This document shows, piece by piece, positions 33,188 to 35,452 of a stretch of DNA of 35,452 nucleotides. How positions within the stretch are numbered: position 1 is the stretch's first letter; each line of letters begins with the position of its first letter. The translations under genes and the position numbers were made by a program. Source of the stretch: Candidatus Methylomirabilis sp. (GTDB taxonomy: Bacteria > Patescibacteriota > DYJS01); contig DYJS01000005.1 of assembly GCA_020723005.1 (NCBI GenBank), positions 1-35,452 of the forward strand. The letters are read 5' to 3'. The notes beneath the pieces were generated by a model, which did no database searches, was not told where the DNA came from, and saw nothing but the letters and a program-made list of their open reading frames with translations.

Positions 33188-34501
33188 ATGAAAAAAGTTT
33201 TAATAGTTGGTTTTGGAAGATTCGGTAAAGTTTTAGAAAAAATTTTGTCTGAAGATTTTGATGTTTTTATTAACGAAATAAACAAGGAAAAGATAAAGTC
33301 TGAAAAAAATTTGAAATTTGTTGATATCTCTGAAGGAATTTCTCTTTGCGACACAATTTTTTATTCGGTTCCAATTTCAAATTTTGAAGAAACTTTTTTA
33401 TCACATAAAAAATTTTTTAATGAAAAAAACCCAAAAACAATAATTGATACCTGTTCTGTTAAAATTTTTCCAAAAAAAATTTTAGAGAAAAATTTACCAA
33501 AAAATTTTGAATCTATCTTGACACATCCAATGTTTGGTCCAGATTCATATGAAAAAAATAAAAGTTTGCCGATTGTTTTAGACAGATTTAACTCTAGCAA
33601 TGAAAATTATAATTTTTGGAAAAACTTTTTTATTTCAAAAAATCTAAAAGTTGTTGAGATGGATGCAGATACTCACGATCAAATTGCATCAAAAACTCAA
33701 GGTGTAACACATTTTATTGGAAGAATTTTAGAAGATTTTGGTTTTGAAAAAAGTGAAATTGATACAAATGGAGCAAAAAAACTTCTTGAAATTAAAGATC
33801 AAACTTGCAATGATTCTTGGCAACTTTTTTCTGATCTGCAAACAAAAAATCCATATGCAATTGAAATGAGAAAAAAAATTGGAGAATCTTTTGACAAGAT
33901 TTATTCAAAACTTTTACCAAACAAAATTTTTACGGATCGTCTTGTAATTGGAATTCAAGGAGGTCCAGGAAGCTTTAACGACGAAGCTGTGCGATACTAT
34001 CTGAAAAGATCAGAAATTGAAAATTTTGAAATCGTTTATCTTTACACTTCTGAAAATGTTTTAAAAGCTTTGACAGAAGGAAAAATTGATCGTGGACAAT
34101 TCGCAATTCACAATTCAACTGGTGGGATTGTTATGGAAAGCATAAAAGCAATGGCAAAATTTAAATTTAAAATTTTAGAAGAATTTGCAATAAAAATTTC
34201 CCACACCTTGATGATCCATCCAGATGTCACTTTGGAACAAGTAGATAGTATTATGACACATAATCAAGTTTTTAGACAGTGTAAAAGAACTTTAGCAGAG
34301 AAATATCCAAACTTAAAACTTGTTGATGGAATTGACACTTCTCTCACAGCAAAGGAGATTTCAGAAGGAATTTTGCCAAAAAATTTTGGTGCAATGGGAA
34401 GCAAAGTTTTAGCAGAAATTTATAATTTAAAAATTGTTGAAGAGAATTTACAAGATTCAGATCAAAATTTTACAAGTTTTTTATGGATAGAGAGATTGTA
34501 A
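33188..34501 (+). CDS. Fusion of arogenate/prephenate dehydrogenase and prephenate dehydratase-like domains
   Basis: The 437-residue protein joins two enzymes of terminal tyrosine and phenylalanine synthesis. Residues 1-245 are a TyrA dehydrogenase: NAD-binding GFGRFGKVL (8-16), THPMFGPDS (112-120), a His-containing stretch MDADTHDQIASKTQGVTHFIGR (158-179) and helix blocks most like arogenate dehydrogenases. Residues about 252-437 are dehydratase-like: IGIQGGPGSFNDEAVRYY (254-271), a segment equal to the family E-N-S-x-x-G (here HNSTGG, 308-313), a first His motif ISHTLMIHPDV, HNQVFRQCKRTL, and an ACT-less end NFTSFLWIER. The signature T-R-F is T-S-F (429-431) and the E of ENS is His, so dehydratase activity is uncertain. 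No chorismate mutase domain is present. It is 12 nt after ilvE. Confidence 0.87.
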   Translation: MKKVLIVGFGRFGKVLEKILSEDFDVFINEINKEKIKSEKNLKFVDISEGISLCDTIFYSVPISNFEETFLSHKKFFNEKNPKTIIDTCSVKIFPKKILEKNLPKNFESILTHPMFGPDSYEKNKSLPIVLDRFNSSNENYNFWKNFFISKNLKVVEMDADTHDQIASKTQGVTHFIGRILEDFGFEKSEIDTNGAKKLLEIKDQTCNDSWQLFSDLQTKNPYAIEMRKKIGESFDKIYSKLLPNKIFTDRLVIGIQGGPGSFNDEAVRYYLKRSEIENFEIVYLYTSENVLKALTEGKIDRGQFAIHNSTGGIVMESIKAMAKFKFKILEEFAIKISHTLMIHPDVTLEQVDSIMTHNQVFRQCKRTLAEKYPNLKLVDGIDTSLTAKEISEGILPKNFGAMGSKVLAEIYNLKIVEENLQDSDQNFTSFLWIERL

Positions 34502-35010
34502 AATTTAAAAAAATAAAAATCACGAATTTTTAAATATTGAAAATTTAAAAAACAAAAATCTTCTTTTTTAAAAATAGCTTAAAATTTTTTAGTTTTTTTA
34601 TAAAATTTGAGAAGAATCACACTTTTTAACACTTCTTCTTTTAATTGTTTTTCAAAAATTTTGCTCCATAAAAAAGCTCATTTTCTTTACATTAAAACTT
34701 TTAGAATAATTTGAATTTCCAGATTTATTTCTTTTTTTTTAATTCTTGCCCACAAAGTCAAAATTGGAACAATAAAAAAACAATAATCTCAATTTCAATT
34801 TTATTTTTTTTGTACAATTTCTATGTATTTTTTTCTTTTTTTTGACCAAAATCGATTTTCCAAAACCACAACTTCATTCTTTTTACAAAGTGTTATAGGA
34901 AGATTAAAAAATATATTTTCAAGATTTACTCAAATTTCACCATCTTTCTCTCTTATATAATTTTTCAATTAGAATAAAGTCACAAGCGAATTGAAAATTT
35001 TGTTAAAGGT
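34502..35010. other. Long AT-rich intergenic region before convergent atpC
   Basis: About 500 nt without an intact gene. The minus strand from 34877 to 34579 holds gene-like pieces in shifting frames (see the pseudogene entry). The rest is A/T-rich with no clear hairpin. Confidence 0.5.
34579..34877 (-). pseudogene. Possible decayed small gene
   Basis: Reading the minus strand from ATG at 34877 gives MKLWFWKIDFGQKKEKN, a stop, then KLYKKNKIEIEIIVFLLF, another stop, and after a frame change INLEIQIILKVL and finally AFLWSKIFEKQLKEEVLKSV, ILLKFYKKTKKF, TAA at 34579. The pieces together look like about 100 residues of a basic protein broken by several stops and one or more shifts. I do not recognise the family, and pure chance in A/T-rich DNA is not excluded. 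Confidence 0.3.
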
Positions 35011-35415
35011 TTATTTTCTCTTTTTCTTTGCCAATTTCATTTTTGCCATCATAAATGCCAATGCCCTATTTCTTGAATCTTCATTTTCAAAAGTTTTAGA
35101 TGATAAAGTTTTATCTTTAGCTTTTGAAATTGCTTCCAAAATTTCACTTTCCACCAAACCAGAATCAATTGCAACTTCATCAGTGATGACTGTAATTAAA
35201 TTATTTGAAACTGATAAAATTCCACCATTCACAACCAACTCTTCTTTTTTCCCATTTTCTTTTTCAATTGTTGCAATTCCAACAGAAAGAAGAGAAACAA
35301 GATTAGCATGATTTTCTAAAATTTGAATTTGCCCACTTTCCGTATCAATTAACAAAGATTTTATTCCATCCTCTTCTTTCTCAATTTTTTTCTGTGTAAC
35401 AAGCTTTAATTTCAT
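35011..35415 (-). CDS. atpC: F-type ATP synthase epsilon subunit
   Basis: The epsilon subunit belongs to the rotating stalk of F1 ATP synthase and can inhibit ATP hydrolysis. The 134-residue protein has the N-terminal beta sandwich (about 1-83): MKLKLVTQKK, SGQIQILENHANLVSLLSVG (family: G-x-x-x-I-L-x-x-H-a-x-l-l-x-x-L-x-x-G), ELVVNGGILSVSNNLITVITD. The two C-terminal helices (about 88-134) follow, with a Lys-rich end. ATG at 35415 lies 37 nt from the window edge; atpD and the rest of the ATP synthase operon would be expected upstream, outside the window. Stop TAA. It is convergent with the TyrA-PheA fusion, with a long A/T gap between. Confidence 0.92.
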   Translation of the reverse strand: MKLKLVTQKKIEKEEDGIKSLLIDTESGQIQILENHANLVSLLSVGIATIEKENGKKEELVVNGGILSVSNNLITVITDEVAIDSGLVESEILEAISKAKDKTLSSKTFENEDSRNRALAFMMAKMKLAKKKRK

Positions 35416-35452
35416 TAATTTTTTTTAATTTTTAAAAAAATACAAGAGATAA

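Overview
The window looks like a piece of chromosome from a very AT-rich bacterium of the Candidate Phyla Radiation (Patescibacteria). The basis is the low GC content (estimated by eye as clearly under one third), the VirB2/TrbC-like pilin cluster, a membrane-anchored protein with a GPIPPKV-type repeat common in these genomes, a DUF3352-like protein, many TTG starts, and an almost complete lack of Shine-Dalgarno sequences. The genetic code appears standard: TGA ends at least four genes (arsR-like, recQ, galU, the 779-residue protein), and none of the large conserved genes has an internal TGA. That argues against the UGA=Gly lineages (Gracilibacteria, Absconditabacteria). The finer lineage cannot be fixed from this window. 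I see no rRNA, tRNA, CRISPR array, insertion sequence or prophage.

Layout. 1-929 (minus): an ArsR-type regulator overlapping a DUF302-glutaredoxin fusion that runs off the left edge. 1127-3997 (minus): uvrA. 4161-5314 (plus): mannose-1-phosphate guanylyltransferase. 5475-6344: a decayed EamA/DMT transporter. 6445-8457: gyrB, followed by a duplicated tail motif. 8750-15480 (minus): a long co-directional run: DUF3352-like protein, Nif3-like protein, MFS transporter, two tandem small membrane proteins, and recQ. 15924-18295 (plus): rmuC-rbfA-nfo. 18472-20037: RNase Y. 20137-21093: a protein with the metal-site signatures of zeta-class (cadmium/zinc) carbonic anhydrases. 21149-21694 (minus): an HD-domain protein. 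21833-22123 (plus): a CutA homologue with no ordinary start codon. 22192-25482 (minus): galU and a large unrecognised protein with an HxxxDG motif. 25549-26088 (plus): an unrecognised protein. 26101-27772 (minus): five tandem small two-helix pilin-like membrane proteins, divergent from a 664-residue membrane-anchored surface protein (27836-29830). 29919-30692: comF. 30887-34501: dnaB-ilvE-tyrA/pheA, an operon with identical 12-nt gaps. 35011-35415 (minus): the ATP synthase epsilon subunit.

How the parts fit. Much of the window is information processing and repair (uvrA, recQ, rmuC, nfo, gyrB, dnaB, rbfA, rny). The two nucleotidyltransferases (manC, galU) would supply activated sugars for the cell surface. 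The pilin cluster with its divergent anchored protein, together with comF elsewhere in the window, hints at a surface pilus or DNA-uptake apparatus; that link is inference. The ilvE plus arogenate/prephenate dehydrogenase-dehydratase fusion looks like a compact terminal module for Tyr/Phe, unusual for such reduced genomes.

Most worth following: the carbonic-anhydrase-like protein; the five-gene pilin array; the TyrA-PheA fusion with altered dehydratase signatures; and evidence for leaderless or Shine-Dalgarno-independent translation, with -10 boxes only 6-7 nt before TTG start codons and a recurrent T-tract/AAA/ATG pattern.
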